DNA of 64,000 bases from Bradyrhizobium sp. S69 (GTDB lineage Bacteria > Pseudomonadota > Alphaproteobacteria > Rhizobiales > Xanthobacteraceae): contig NZ_LMUK01000042.1 of the NCBI RefSeq assembly GCF_009766005.1, positions 142,086 through 206,085 of the forward strand, read 5' to 3'. The notes below the pieces were generated by a model. The model searched no databases. It saw only the letters and a program-made list of their open reading frames with translations, and was not told the DNA's origin. Made by a program: the position numbers and the translations under genes. Positions 34,739-44,321 of this stretch are shown piece after piece. The number at the start of each line of letters is the position of its first letter. Position 1 is the first letter of the stretch.

Positions 34739-34771
34739 AAAACAGGGCGCGATCGCATCGCGCCCTGTTTT
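34739..34771. terminator. Perfect 15-bp bidirectional terminator between hpnG and hpnH
   Basis: AAAACAGGGCGCGAT (34739-34753) and ATCGCGCCCTGTTTT (34757-34771) pair perfectly around a CGC loop. A- and T-runs at the two ends allow termination of both convergent operons. Confidence 0.93.
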
Positions 34772-34790
34772 GCTTTTCGAGTGTGCGGCT

Positions 34791-35951
34791 TCAGGCGGCC
34801 GTTGACGCCTTCTGCTGTGCCTTCAACTGCGCTGCCGCCGCCTCGTCGCGGCGAATGTCCGACAGGCGCTTCTGCACTTCGGCCGAGAAGATGTACTGCG
34901 CCGGGCGCTGCTGTTCGAGGTTGATTTCGGGCGCCATCGGACCGGTGGTGCGGACACCGCGGAACGCCACCCACATTGCCTTCAGCGGGTTGACGAGGGC
35001 TGCGTTGGCCGCGGTCGGCTCGTAGCCGCAATGCGCCATGCAGTCGGCGCACTTCTCGTACTTGCCGGTGCCGTAGGTGTCCCAGTCGGTGGTGTCCATC
35101 AGTTCCTTGAAGGTCTTGGTATAGCCTTCGCCGAGCAGATAGCAGGGCTTCTGCCAGCCGAAAATATTGCGCGCCGGCATGCCCCACGGAGTGCATTCAT
35201 AGCTCTGGTTGCCGGCGAGGAAGTCCAGGAACAGGCCGGAATGCATGAAGTTCCACTTCTTGCCCTTGCCGAGCGCGAACACGTCGCGGAACAGCTTCTT
35301 GGTCTTGGTCCGATTCAGGAAGTGCTCCTGGTCCGGCGCGCGCTCATAGGCGTAGCCTGGCGACATCGAAACCCCGACCCCGAGCTCGGTGGTGAAGTCG
35401 AGGAACTTGGCGATGTCCTCGGCGGCGTGTCCGTCGAAGATCGTGGCGTTGACGTTGACGGTGAAGCCGCGTGCTTTCGCGGCCTTGATCGCCGAGACCG
35501 CGCGATCGAACACACCCTTCTGCGAGACCGCCTTGTCGTGATGCTCCTTCAGGCCGTCGAGATGCACCGAGAAAAACAGATAGGGCGACGGCTCGAACAG
35601 ATCGAGCTTCTTTTCCAGCAGCAACGCGTTGGTGCACAGCGAGACGAATTTCTTGCGCGCCACGAGGCCGCGCACGATCTCGCCGATGTCCTTGTGGATC
35701 AGCGGCTCGCCGCCGGGGATCGCCACCATCGGTGCGCCGCATTCGTCGGCAGCATCCCAGCATTCCTGCGCCGACATGCGGCGGTTGAGGATCGCGTCGG
35801 GATAGTCGATCTTGCCGCAGCCGACGCAGGCCAAGTTGCAGCGGAACAACGGCTCGAGCATCAGCACCAGCGGATAGCGTTTTCGGCCCAGCAGCTTCTG
35901 CTTGATCAGATAGCCGCCGATACTGATTTCCTTGAAGAACGGTATTGCCAT
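34791..35951 (-). CDS. hpnH: HpnH, adenosylhopane synthase (radical SAM)
   Basis: A 386-residue radical SAM protein with the cluster-binding Cys38, Cys42 and Cys45 in RCNLACVGCGK, followed by IPGGEPLIHKDIGEI and the C-terminal SPASM-like half with CADCMAHCGYEPTAA. HpnH joins the 5'-deoxyadenosyl group of SAM to diploptene, making adenosylhopane, the first step of side-chain extension. The C-terminal tail (after about 360) is Ala/Gln-rich. It lies 54 bp downstream of ispH on the same strand and is convergent with hpnG, which trims its product. Confidence 0.95.
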   Translation of the reverse strand: MAIPFFKEISIGGYLIKQKLLGRKRYPLVLMLEPLFRCNLACVGCGKIDYPDAILNRRMSAQECWDAADECGAPMVAIPGGEPLIHKDIGEIVRGLVARKKFVSLCTNALLLEKKLDLFEPSPYLFFSVHLDGLKEHHDKAVSQKGVFDRAVSAIKAAKARGFTVNVNATIFDGHAAEDIAKFLDFTTELGVGVSMSPGYAYERAPDQEHFLNRTKTKKLFRDVFALGKGKKWNFMHSGLFLDFLAGNQSYECTPWGMPARNIFGWQKPCYLLGEGYTKTFKELMDTTDWDTYGTGKYEKCADCMAHCGYEPTAANAALVNPLKAMWVAFRGVRTTGPMAPEINLEQQRPAQYIFSAEVQKRLSDIRRDEAAAAQLKAQQKASTAA

Positions 35952-36005
35952 TACGAATTTCTTTCTGGACTCAGGTAGAGAGGTTAGTCAGCCCGCTATG
36001 CTAGA

Positions 36006-36932
36006 TCAGCCCGTTGTCAGTTCGGCCGGAAGCCGGAATTCAATGTTTTCTTCCCGGCCCGGAAGCACCGAGACCGAGACCGGTCCGATGCGCTTCAAGG
36101 CCTCGATCACGTCATCGACCAGAACCTCCGGCGCCGAGGCGCCGGCGGTGATGCCGACGGCCTTTGCGTCCTTCAGCCAGTCCGGGTTGAGCTCGCTGCC
36201 ATCGGCAATCAAATAACTCGCGACACCCACCTCGGTGCCGATTTCACGCAGCCGGTTTGAGTTGGAACTGTTGGTGGCCCCCACCACCAGGATAACGTCC
36301 ACGAGCTTGCTCAGGTCCCTTACCGCAGATTGGCGGTTCTGTGTCGCATAGCAGATATCCCGTATGTCCGGGCCTTGAATATCTTTAAACCGCTGCTGAA
36401 GGGCGAGAATTATGTCCTTTGTGTCATCTACGCTCAGGGTGGTCTGGGTGATGTAAGCCACCGGGGTGTCCACCGGCAAGGTCAACGCCGCCACGTCGTC
36501 GACGTTCTGGACCAGTTCCACGGGGCCCGGGACCTGGCCCATGGTTCCCTCGACCTCGGGGTGGCCGGCATGGCCGATCAGGATCAGTGCCCGGCCCTTG
36601 GACATATAGCGCTTGCCCTGGTTGTGGACCTTGGTCACCAGCGGGCAGGTGGCGTTGAGCACCGGCAGGCCGCGGGAAGCGGCCTCTTCCTCGACGCTCC
36701 TGGCCACGCCATGGGCGCTGAACACGGTTACCGCCTTGGGCGGCACCTCCGAGAGGTCCTCGACGAAGATCGCGCCCTTGTTTTTAAGGCTTTCGACCAC
36801 GTATTTGTTGTGCACGATCTCATGGCGCACATAGACCGGCGGGCCATATTTCTCGAGCGCACGCTCGACGATCTCGATAGCACGCACGACGCCGGCGCAA
36901 AATCCGCGCGGCTGCGCCAGAAACACTTCCAT
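36006..36932 (-). CDS. ispH: 4-hydroxy-3-methylbut-2-enyl diphosphate reductase IspH (LytB)
   Basis: A 308-residue iron-sulfur enzyme of the non-mevalonate pathway, producing IPP and DMAPP. The three cluster ligands Cys12 (PRGFCAG), Cys96 (NATCPLV) and Cys194 (DICYATQNRQ) are present, as are the diphosphate-binding HEIVHNKYVV and SAHGVARSV. The frame runs upstream to a TTG, but I chose the ATG at 36930-36932, which gives the standard MEVFLAQPRGFCAG start. Its place just upstream of hpnH suggests co-expression of isoprenoid supply with hopanoid synthesis. It may be the only or a second ispH of the genome. Confidence 0.95.
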   Translation of the reverse strand: MEVFLAQPRGFCAGVVRAIEIVERALEKYGPPVYVRHEIVHNKYVVESLKNKGAIFVEDLSEVPPKAVTVFSAHGVARSVEEEAASRGLPVLNATCPLVTKVHNQGKRYMSKGRALILIGHAGHPEVEGTMGQVPGPVELVQNVDDVAALTLPVDTPVAYITQTTLSVDDTKDIILALQQRFKDIQGPDIRDICYATQNRQSAVRDLSKLVDVILVVGATNSSNSNRLREIGTEVGVASYLIADGSELNPDWLKDAKAVGITAGASAPEVLVDDVIEALKRIGPVSVSVLPGREENIEFRLPAELTTG

Positions 36933-37364
36933 GGGACGTCCGTTACGCAAGTTGCACCAAACTCATACTGTTTCTCCGTCCCATCAGGGTACCAGCAATA
37001 TCCGCGCCACGGCGCGGCTTTCGCATCCATCCCGCCGTTAAGCGCATGAATGCACAGGGTTCTGTGTCAAAAAAGCATCAGATAGGAAAGGCGGATCGTT
37101 AACGGATCGGCCTAGCTATGGCGGTACTATAATGCGGTATATTATAACCGCCGTGGCGGGAAGTTATGGAATCCTCACTTGTTCGTCACTTTACGGCAGG
37201 CGGATCCGAATTATACCGCTCTGAGGGCACCATTTGGGCAAGTTTTGCGTTATTTGTTTGTCCGTGCTCTGAAAGAAAACACCCAAAACAAATGTTAGAT
37301 CGACGGGGCGAACTCCGCTAGACAGCGGCGTTCCCGTGGAACCCCTACATTAGAAAGATTAGAT
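36933..37364. promoter_or_regulatory. 432-bp divergent promoter region between ispH and hpnN
   Basis: No gene fits. A perfect TATAAT at 37128-37133 inside GGCGGTACTATAATGCGG could be a -10 box for the rightward hpnN, though no good -35 sits 16-18 bp before it. Directly after it GCGGT (37134-37138) and ACCGC (37147-37151) form a short inverted repeat around an AT core, a possible operator. ispH-hpnH must start leftward from the same region. Confidence 0.4.
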
Positions 37365-39953
37365 GTGCTGACAAGTATTGTCGTATCGGTCGTTAAAGCT
37401 TGTACGCGGTTTGCCTCTGTTACGGTTCTTGTCGCACTCCTCTTGGCGATCGCCGGGGGCTACTACACCGCCCAGAATTTCGAGATCAATACTGACATCA
37501 ACACGCTGATTTCGAACAAGCTCGATTGGCGCAAGCGCGACAACCAGTTCGATAAGGCGTTCGATCGTGACAGCACGATCCTCGCGGTGGTGGATTCCCC
37601 GACGCCGGAGCTGACGAGCGCGGCCAGCGCCGCGCTGGCGCAGAAGCTAACCGGCGACACCAAGCATTTTTCGTCCGTGCAACCGCTCGGCTCCGGCGAG
37701 TTTTTTGAAAAAAATGGGCTGCTGTATTTGCCCCAGGCGGAGGTGAATGAACTGACCGGCCAGTTTACCTCGGCAGCCCCCCTGATCGAGATCATGGCCG
37801 GCGATCCCTCGATCCGCGGCCTGACCGGCGCGCTTGAAACTGGGCTTTCCGGCGTCAAGCGTGGCCAGGTCGCCCTCGACAGCACCGCGCGGCCGTTCAG
37901 CTACATCGCGCAGACCGTGGAAGACGTCCTCAAGAACGGCACCGCGACCTTCTCCTGGCGCCAACTCACCAGCGACAAGCCTCTGGCGGATTCGGATTTG
38001 CGCGCCTTCATCGAATTCAAGCCGATCCTCGACTTTAACGCGCTGGAGCCCGGCAAGGATTCCTCCGACGCGATCCGGCAGGCCGCGAAGGATCTCGACT
38101 TCGCCGGGAAATATCACGCGCGCGTGCGGCTGACCGGACCAGTGCCGATGTCCGACGAAGAATTCGCTACCGTACAGGACGGCGCCGCCGTCAACGGCAT
38201 CGGCACCGTGCTGGTGGTGCTGTTGATCCTCTGGATGGCGCTGCATTCCTCCAAGATCATCTTCGCGGTGTTCGTCAACCTGTTCATCGGGCTGTCGATC
38301 ACCACGGCCGCCGGCCTCGCCATGGTGGGTTCGTTCAACCTGCTGTCGGTCGCGTTCGCCGTTCTGTTCGTCGGACTTGGCGTCGACTTCGGCATTCAGT
38401 TCAGCGTCCGCTACCGCTCGGAACGTTTCAAGAGCGACAATCTGCAATTGGCGCTGGAAAAGGCCGCTGAATATGTTGCGGTCCCGCTGTCGCTCGCCGC
38501 GATGGCAACGGCGTCCGGCTTCCTCTCGTTCCTGCCGACCGACTACAAAGGTGTCTCGGAGCTCGGCGAGATCGCCGGCGTCGGCATGCTGGTGGCTTTC
38601 CTGAGCAGCATCACGGTGCTACCGGCGTTGCTGCGACTGCTTAATCCGCCCGGTGAAAAGGAGGCGGTTGGCTACGCCTTCCTGGCGCCGCTCGATCACT
38701 TCCTCGAAAAGCATCGGGTGATCATTATCGTCGGCACAATCCTGGTGGCGGTGGCCGGTCTGCCGCTGCTGTACTTCCTGAGATTCGACTTCAACCCGAT
38801 CAATCTGCGCAGCCCGAAGGCCGAGTCGATCGCGACCTTTCTCGACCTGCGAAAAGACCCCAACACCGGCGCCAACGCCATCGACGTGATGACGAATTCG
38901 GATGACGACGCCAGGAAAATCCAGGCCAGACTGGAGAAGATTCCGGAAGTCCTCGAGGTACGGTCGCTGGAGAGTTTTGTGCCGGAAGACCAGCCGGCCA
39001 AACTGAAGCTGATCGCCGAAGGCGCCAAGGTTCTCAATCCCGCGCTCAATCCGGATTCGATCGATGCGGCGCCCTCCGACGCCGAGAATGTCGATGCCTT
39101 GAAGAGCACGGTGGAAAATCTGCGCAAGACTGCCGGTGACGCCAAGGGGCCCGGCGCGGTGGCGTCGCGGCGGCTGGCCGATGCGCTTTCCAAGCTGGCG
39201 GAGTCCAATCCGGCCACGCGCGAGAACGCCCAGGCCATCTTTGTCGTGCCGCTGAAGATCGTACTCGGTCAGCTCAAGGGCCTACTGCAGGCCCAGCCGG
39301 TCACCTTGCGGACGCTGCCCGCCGACCTGGTGAATTCCTGGAAAACCAAGGACGGCCTGCAACGCGTCGAGGCGCTGCCGCGCGGTGACCCCAACGATAA
39401 TGACACGCTGCGCAAATTCGCAGGCGTTGTGCTGGATGCTGAACCGACCGCGATCGGCGGCCCGATTTCGATTCTCAAATCGGGTGAAACCGTCGTCAGG
39501 GCCTTCATCCAGGCCGGCATTTGCGCGCTGATCGTGATCAGCCTGTTGCTCTGGTTGGCGCTGCGGCGGATCGTCGATGTGCTGCTGACCTTGGTACCGC
39601 TGTTGGTGGCGGGCGCCGTGACACTGGAAATCTGCGTGCTGATCGGGTTGCCGCTCAACTTCGCCAACATCATCGCGCTGCCATTGCTGCTTGGCGTCGG
39701 TGTGGCATTCAAGATCTATTACGTCACGGCGTGGCGTGCCGGCAGAACAAATCTGCTGCAATCGAGCCTGACACGCGCAATATTTTTCAGCGCGCTGACG
39801 ACGGCCACGGCGTTCGGCAGCCTGTGGCTATCGAGTCATCCCGGCACCGCCAGCATGGGTAAGTTGCTGGCGCTCTCGCTGGTCACGACCTTGGCCGCGG
39901 TGTTGTTGTTCCAGCCCGCGTTAATGGGCAAACCGCGCGATGTCGGGGAGTAG
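37365..39953 (+). CDS. hpnN: HpnN, hopanoid-associated RND transporter
   Basis: An 862-residue RND-superfamily protein with a span at about 18-38, a periplasmic domain starting FEINTDINTLISNKLDWRKR, six spans in each half (about 280-430 and 710-860), and a long second periplasmic domain. HpnN moves hopanoids to the outer membrane; in Rhodopseudomonas and Burkholderia its loss affects growth or localisation. The start is a GTG (GTGCTGACAAGT); an ATG two bases upstream is out of frame. The last 33 bp overlap the end of the leftward DUF2147 gene. Confidence 0.94.
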   Translation: MLTSIVVSVVKACTRFASVTVLVALLLAIAGGYYTAQNFEINTDINTLISNKLDWRKRDNQFDKAFDRDSTILAVVDSPTPELTSAASAALAQKLTGDTKHFSSVQPLGSGEFFEKNGLLYLPQAEVNELTGQFTSAAPLIEIMAGDPSIRGLTGALETGLSGVKRGQVALDSTARPFSYIAQTVEDVLKNGTATFSWRQLTSDKPLADSDLRAFIEFKPILDFNALEPGKDSSDAIRQAAKDLDFAGKYHARVRLTGPVPMSDEEFATVQDGAAVNGIGTVLVVLLILWMALHSSKIIFAVFVNLFIGLSITTAAGLAMVGSFNLLSVAFAVLFVGLGVDFGIQFSVRYRSERFKSDNLQLALEKAAEYVAVPLSLAAMATASGFLSFLPTDYKGVSELGEIAGVGMLVAFLSSITVLPALLRLLNPPGEKEAVGYAFLAPLDHFLEKHRVIIIVGTILVAVAGLPLLYFLRFDFNPINLRSPKAESIATFLDLRKDPNTGANAIDVMTNSDDDARKIQARLEKIPEVLEVRSLESFVPEDQPAKLKLIAEGAKVLNPALNPDSIDAAPSDAENVDALKSTVENLRKTAGDAKGPGAVASRRLADALSKLAESNPATRENAQAIFVVPLKIVLGQLKGLLQAQPVTLRTLPADLVNSWKTKDGLQRVEALPRGDPNDNDTLRKFAGVVLDAEPTAIGGPISILKSGETVVRAFIQAGICALIVISLLLWLALRRIVDVLLTLVPLLVAGAVTLEICVLIGLPLNFANIIALPLLLGVGVAFKIYYVTAWRAGRTNLLQSSLTRAIFFSALTTATAFGSLWLSSHPGTASMGKLLALSLVTTLAAVLLFQPALMGKPRDVGE

Positions 39954-40580
39954 GCAGATATCGCCAACCGGGTCGGACGGATGTCCTGATGTAGCGACCT
40001 TTGGGCCGGCCATTTTTGCCGCGGGAGTGTTGACCGAAGCTGGCTTGGGGGTGGGCGAAGCCGTTGCAGATGCACCGGTTTTAGGCAATGCGCTGGTGGT
40101 CTTTGGTCCACCTTTCGCCATGCTGTTGACCGGGCTGGACGGGATCGAGGGCGCTACCCGGCTCCAGGTTTCGCCGCCGCACAGGAAGCCCAGCACGCAG
40201 CCCTTGATCTCAAGCTGGTCGGGACCGGTGGGCCTGATCGTGGAACTGTAAGTTTGGCCGTCCTTGGCGTTATAAACTTGGCCTTCCCACTGATCGACGC
40301 CCGCCGTTTTCTTCATGTCGAGCAGAATCGGCATCCCCAAGGTCAGTCTGTTCTGTTTTGAGGCATCGGGATTGTTGCTATCGTGGCCGCCGGAGATTTT
40401 CTCCCAGGCCACCACGCCCCACATGCTTCCATTGCATTCGGCGACGCGGATGTTAGCTACGCCATCCTGTACCCGCCAATCTCCGGTCGGATCAGCGGCA
40501 AAAGCCGGCGCAAGGGCTGTTGCCAAAAATATTGCGGAATATGTTACGGTACGCTTGATGTGTCGGGGGCAGTGCAACAT
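39921..40580 (-). CDS. Secreted DUF2147 protein with Pro/Ala/Ser-rich tail
   Basis: A 219-residue exported protein. The signal peptide (about 1-28, ending APAFAA) precedes a DUF2147 domain (about 29-140: DPTGDWRVQDGVANIRV, WEGQVYNAKDGQTYSSTI, LEIKGCVLGFLCGGETWSRV). The last ~75 residues are low-complexity Pro/Ala/Ser/Thr/Lys, perhaps a wall-spanning or disordered tail. DUF2147 proteins are periplasmic and of unknown function. Lying between hpnN and hpnO it may belong with hopanoid trafficking. Its 3' end overlaps hpnN tail to tail by 33 bp. Confidence 0.88.
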   Translation of the reverse strand: MLHCPRHIKRTVTYSAIFLATALAPAFAADPTGDWRVQDGVANIRVAECNGSMWGVVAWEKISGGHDSNNPDASKQNRLTLGMPILLDMKKTAGVDQWEGQVYNAKDGQTYSSTIRPTGPDQLEIKGCVLGFLCGGETWSRVAPSIPSSPVNSMAKGGPKTTSALPKTGASATASPTPKPASVNTPAAKMAGPKVATSGHPSDPVGDICLLPDIARFAH

Positions 40581-40684
40581 GGTTTTAAACCTATGCTTAT
40601 CTAGGATGGTCGAAATCGAGGGGCAAAACGCCGCATTGAGTGTTTTCAGTTGACGAAATGACCATCAATCGAAGTATGTAGCTG

Positions 40685-42076
40685 ATGTTATATCCGAATC
40701 TAGACGTTTCCGAGATGTTTGTGGACCGCCAGTCGCAGCGCAGTTCCATGCATACCCGCCATCTTAACGAACAACTCGTAAGGGTCCTTAAAACGATCGG
40801 TTACGACGTCGGTTTTCAGAAGGGCCAGGGTCAGTATCTGTACGATCGCGACGATGCCCGTTATCTCGATCTACTGAGCGGGTTTGGCGTTTTTGCGATT
40901 GGCCGCAATCATCCCGCCCTGCGCGAGGCCTTGAAGAGCGTCCTCGATAGCGACCTGCCCAATCTGGTGCAACTGGACGTATCGACGCTGGCGGGCGTAT
41001 TGGCCGAACGCCTGCTGGAATATGTCCCCTATCTGGATAAAGTCTTTTTTGCGAATTCGGGCGCCGAATGTGTCGAAGCTGCGATCAAATTCGCACGCGG
41101 CGCCACCGACCGGCCGGGCATCGTCTACTGCGCCCATGCCTTTCACGGCCTGTCCTACGGCGCATTGTCGCTGACCGACGATGCCAACTTCCGTGGCGGC
41201 TTCGAGCCGCTGCTGCCGGGGTGCACGCCGATCCCTTTTAACGATCTGGCGGCCCTCGAGCAGGCGCTGTCATCGCGCCAGGTCGCGGCCTTCATTGTCG
41301 AGCCGATCCAGGGCAAGGGCGTCAATATGCCCACCGATGAATTCCTGCCGGGCGCAGCCGCGCTCTGCAAGAAATACGGTACGCTGTTCATCGCCGACGA
41401 AATCCAGACCGGTATCGGCCGCACCGGCAGGTTCCTCGCGGTCGAGCATTGGAATGTCGAACCCGACATGGTGCTGCTCGCCAAGGCGCTGTCGGGCGGC
41501 CACGTTCCGGTCGGCGCGTTGCTGACCCGCAAGAGCATCTTCGACAAGATCTTCAATCGAATGGACCGCGCCGTCGTTCACGGCTCGACCTTCGCCAAGA
41601 ACGATCTGGCGATGGCGGCGGGGATCGCGACCCTTGAAGTGATCAAGTCGGAAAAACTGATCGAGGCCTCCGCCAAGCGCGGAGCCGAACTTCGGCTGGC
41701 GCTGACCCGGATGGTTCCGGGCTATGAGCTGCTCAAGGAGGTTCGCGGCAAGGGCCTGATGATCGGCATCGAGTTCGGCCCGCCAAAATCGTTGCGGCTG
41801 AAGGCATCCTGGAACGTGCTGGAGAGCGCCAACAAGGGCTTGTTCTGCCAGCTCATCACGGTGCCGCTGTTCAAGGATCACAAGATCCTGACCCAGGTCT
41901 CCGGCCACGGCAGCCACACCATCAAGCTGTTGCCGCCGCTGACCATCACCGAGCAGGATTGCAGCTGGATCGAGAAAGCGTTCGATGAGGTGATCGCCTC
42001 CAGCCACAAGGTGCCCGGCGCGATCTGGTCACTCGGCAAGACGCTGGTCGACAACGCGGTGCGCAAGTCGGCGTAA
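40685..42076 (+). CDS. hpnO: HpnO, aminotransferase for aminobacteriohopanetriol
   Basis: A 463-residue class III PLP aminotransferase. VFFANSGAECVEAAIKFAR and FIADEIQTGIGRTG are typical, and the Schiff-base lysine is Lys267 in LLAKALSGGHVP. HpnO converts a formyl- or ribosyl-hopane intermediate to 35-aminobacteriohopanetriol. The family resembles ornithine/acetylornithine aminotransferases; the position after hpnN and the N-terminal extension DVSEMFVDRQSQRSS favour HpnO. It completes the amino branch begun by HpnH/HpnG. There is a 104-bp gap to the divergent DUF2147 gene. Confidence 0.92.
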   Translation: MLYPNLDVSEMFVDRQSQRSSMHTRHLNEQLVRVLKTIGYDVGFQKGQGQYLYDRDDARYLDLLSGFGVFAIGRNHPALREALKSVLDSDLPNLVQLDVSTLAGVLAERLLEYVPYLDKVFFANSGAECVEAAIKFARGATDRPGIVYCAHAFHGLSYGALSLTDDANFRGGFEPLLPGCTPIPFNDLAALEQALSSRQVAAFIVEPIQGKGVNMPTDEFLPGAAALCKKYGTLFIADEIQTGIGRTGRFLAVEHWNVEPDMVLLAKALSGGHVPVGALLTRKSIFDKIFNRMDRAVVHGSTFAKNDLAMAAGIATLEVIKSEKLIEASAKRGAELRLALTRMVPGYELLKEVRGKGLMIGIEFGPPKSLRLKASWNVLESANKGLFCQLITVPLFKDHKILTQVSGHGSHTIKLLPPLTITEQDCSWIEKAFDEVIASSHKVPGAIWSLGKTLVDNAVRKSA

Positions 42077-42203
42077 GCGCGCGGTCGATTCTGACCACCC
42101 CAAGCTTGATGCTTCATGGTTAGCAGCGCGCTTTTGCGCGCCTCTGGAACTATGGGACGATGAACACCATCGTTCGAGATGCGGCCGAACAGACGCTGCA
42201 GAG

Positions 42204-44033
42204 CTACTGTCCATCGATTGTCCAGGTGACGGTGTAGTTTGAATTGCCGCCGCAGCCGCTCGGGGAGTCGGTTCCGGGCGAGTTAATGGCGCCGGTGAGG
42301 TGGTGATGCGTCGTGGCGCGCATTTGCTGCTGCAAAGCGCGGCCATTGAGATAGGTCAACGTGCCGCTGGCTACGGGGCCGTCGCAGTTGGCGAAAGCGA
42401 GGCTGAGCGTTTCATCGAGGATGGCCGCCACCGCTGCGCCAATGAGACTTCCGATCAGGACGGGACCGCCGCCAACGGCCGTCACGACCGTAATACCCGC
42501 CCCCGCCAGTACAGCCGTGGTATCGGGATTTACAAGCTGCTTAAAGAGATCGTTGACCCAATCCTCCGTGCCTTTGGCGATGGCGCCGGCGACGGTGCCA
42601 TTGGTGTCGGAATGTCCCTGATTGTTGATGATATAAAAGAAGACCACGGGTTCACAGAGTTCAATGGGAACAAGTCCTGTGTTTACCGCTTCGTTGAGCT
42701 CATGAGTGCCGGTACCGACATCGCCCATGGCATACTGCTTGGTCATCAGCGGCCATTTGCCGACTGCGAGGCTAACGGTAGCGTAATCGGTATCGCTCTG
42801 GCCGAGGCTACCGTTCGAACGAAGTGAGAGAATATTGACCTCGGCAATGTCAAAGACGAAGGCGTTGGGCATCGAGAACAACGGGCCGAAATTCCACGGA
42901 TAACTCCAGCTGGTTCCGTCGAAGATCTTGGGCCGCATCATTTCGTTGAAGCCCGGCTCGAGCACGCTGAAGCGAACCGGCGGCGGCGCCTCAGGGACTT
43001 TGCTTACACTGTTGGCGACAATGGCCGGTGCCGAACCGAGGATGCCGCCGAGCGACTCCCAATTCGTCCGCCAACCGTTAGCGTCCATCCAATTGTGCCA
43101 GAGCGCGCGGTCCGACCCCACGGCGAAGACGTCGATGCGCAAATTGCCCGGGCTACCGATCGTCGCAATCAAGCTGGTTCTCTGTTCGACCGGGATCGAG
43201 CCTCCAATGGGCGGTCCGGCGATGTCGATGCGGGGAAAGAAGGCGGCTGGGACCGGCTCCGAAGCAAAAGTGATGGCAGGCGTTTTGCCGTTGACGGAGG
43301 GTTTGCTGGCCGGACCGAGTGACGACCATGGTCGCCAGATCTTGCCGTCGAAGAGGGTCATCCACATCGCGCCGTCACTGCCCGCGACAAATAAATAGAG
43401 CGAGTTTCGGACACGAATGGCAGCCGGCGCGGAGGCAGCAACGGGCGCGCCAAGCAGTGGACCGCCAACGATGTTCCAATGGCTGGAAGCGCCGGGCTTG
43501 TAGGCGAGATGATAGATCATGTAGTCGAGCCCACGGCCGAACACGTCATAGGCTCCGGCGGTTCCGGCGACGAGCATCGGCGGGCTCGCGAAGCATCCGC
43601 CCAATTCCTCCCAATTGGTGTCCCAGGCGGTGCCGTTCCAGGCCTTGTGGACCATGCCCTGGTCGATGCCGAGGGCGAAGATGTCGATCCGATCAGGCCC
43701 GGTGGACGCGACGGCGGGCGTGCTCATGAAATTGCCGCCGAGATTTTCCCAATTGGGTGTCCAGGTCCCCGCGCCTGTGGCATTGGCTTGAAAGGTCTTG
43801 TGGTAGACCGCGTAGTCCGTTCCCAGGCCAAAGACATCCAGGCGATTTTCGCCGAGCGGCACCGCCACCGGCGGCGTTGTGAAAATCCCTCCAAGGTTGT
43901 CGAACTGCCCGACCGCGGGGTAGTCGGGCCAATGTCCGACGATATTGTTCCAGGTGGTATGGTTCATCTCGAATTTGCCATCGAGCCAAAGCACATCCAA
44001 ACGCTCATTGGGAACCAATACGATGGCGTGCAT
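42204..44033 (-). CDS. PLL-like beta-propeller protein with an unrecognised C-terminal module
   Basis: A 609-residue protein without signal peptide. Residues 1 to about 340 hold repeated blades of the type W..NWE.LGG.....P.......DRIDIFALG.D..M.HK, for example at 91-130, 136-175 and 321-340, as in PLL-type fucose lectins and related propellers. Residues about 345-609 are a different module: FVFDIAEVNILSLRSNGSLG, then GDVGTGTHELNEAVN, EPVVFFYIINNQGHSDTNG, a Gly/Ala-rich hydrophobic stretch near 505-540 that could insert in a membrane, and a Cys-rich end SPSGCGG. I know no function for it. The gene stands alone, with an AT-rich 288-bp leader region and a hairpin CTCCATGTTGGAG beside the start. 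Confidence 0.8.
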   Translation of the reverse strand: MHAIVLVPNERLDVLWLDGKFEMNHTTWNNIVGHWPDYPAVGQFDNLGGIFTTPPVAVPLGENRLDVFGLGTDYAVYHKTFQANATGAGTWTPNWENLGGNFMSTPAVASTGPDRIDIFALGIDQGMVHKAWNGTAWDTNWEELGGCFASPPMLVAGTAGAYDVFGRGLDYMIYHLAYKPGASSHWNIVGGPLLGAPVAASAPAAIRVRNSLYLFVAGSDGAMWMTLFDGKIWRPWSSLGPASKPSVNGKTPAITFASEPVPAAFFPRIDIAGPPIGGSIPVEQRTSLIATIGSPGNLRIDVFAVGSDRALWHNWMDANGWRTNWESLGGILGSAPAIVANSVSKVPEAPPPVRFSVLEPGFNEMMRPKIFDGTSWSYPWNFGPLFSMPNAFVFDIAEVNILSLRSNGSLGQSDTDYATVSLAVGKWPLMTKQYAMGDVGTGTHELNEAVNTGLVPIELCEPVVFFYIINNQGHSDTNGTVAGAIAKGTEDWVNDLFKQLVNPDTTAVLAGAGITVVTAVGGGPVLIGSLIGAAVAAILDETLSLAFANCDGPVASGTLTYLNGRALQQQMRATTHHHLTGAINSPGTDSPSGCGGNSNYTVTWTIDGQ

Positions 44034-44321
44034 CTGGCAACTCCATGTTGGAGAGTTTTGATGACCTCAAAAAAATCAGAAACCGCAAAGCGGTTATCTT
44101 AAATTGCGCGGCCGAACAGCCCGATGAACGGTGGGTCGCTACAATGCATTTCCATCGGCAGTATCCGCTCGCCGGAGTGAGCAAATCAGCGCTTTAGAAT
44201 TAAGCTTCTATAATAATCTTGTTATAATCTGTCGGAGTTCGTGGTTGTGAACGACGAACATAGCAATCTAAAATAAAGGCGAAGGAATGGCGCGGCGTCG
44301 CTCGATTCAGCAGGCAACGCG

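Noticed and set aside
40650..40680. TTGACG...TATGTA as a promoter for hpnO
   Set aside because: The -10 would lie only four bases before the start codon and the spacer is 19 bp.
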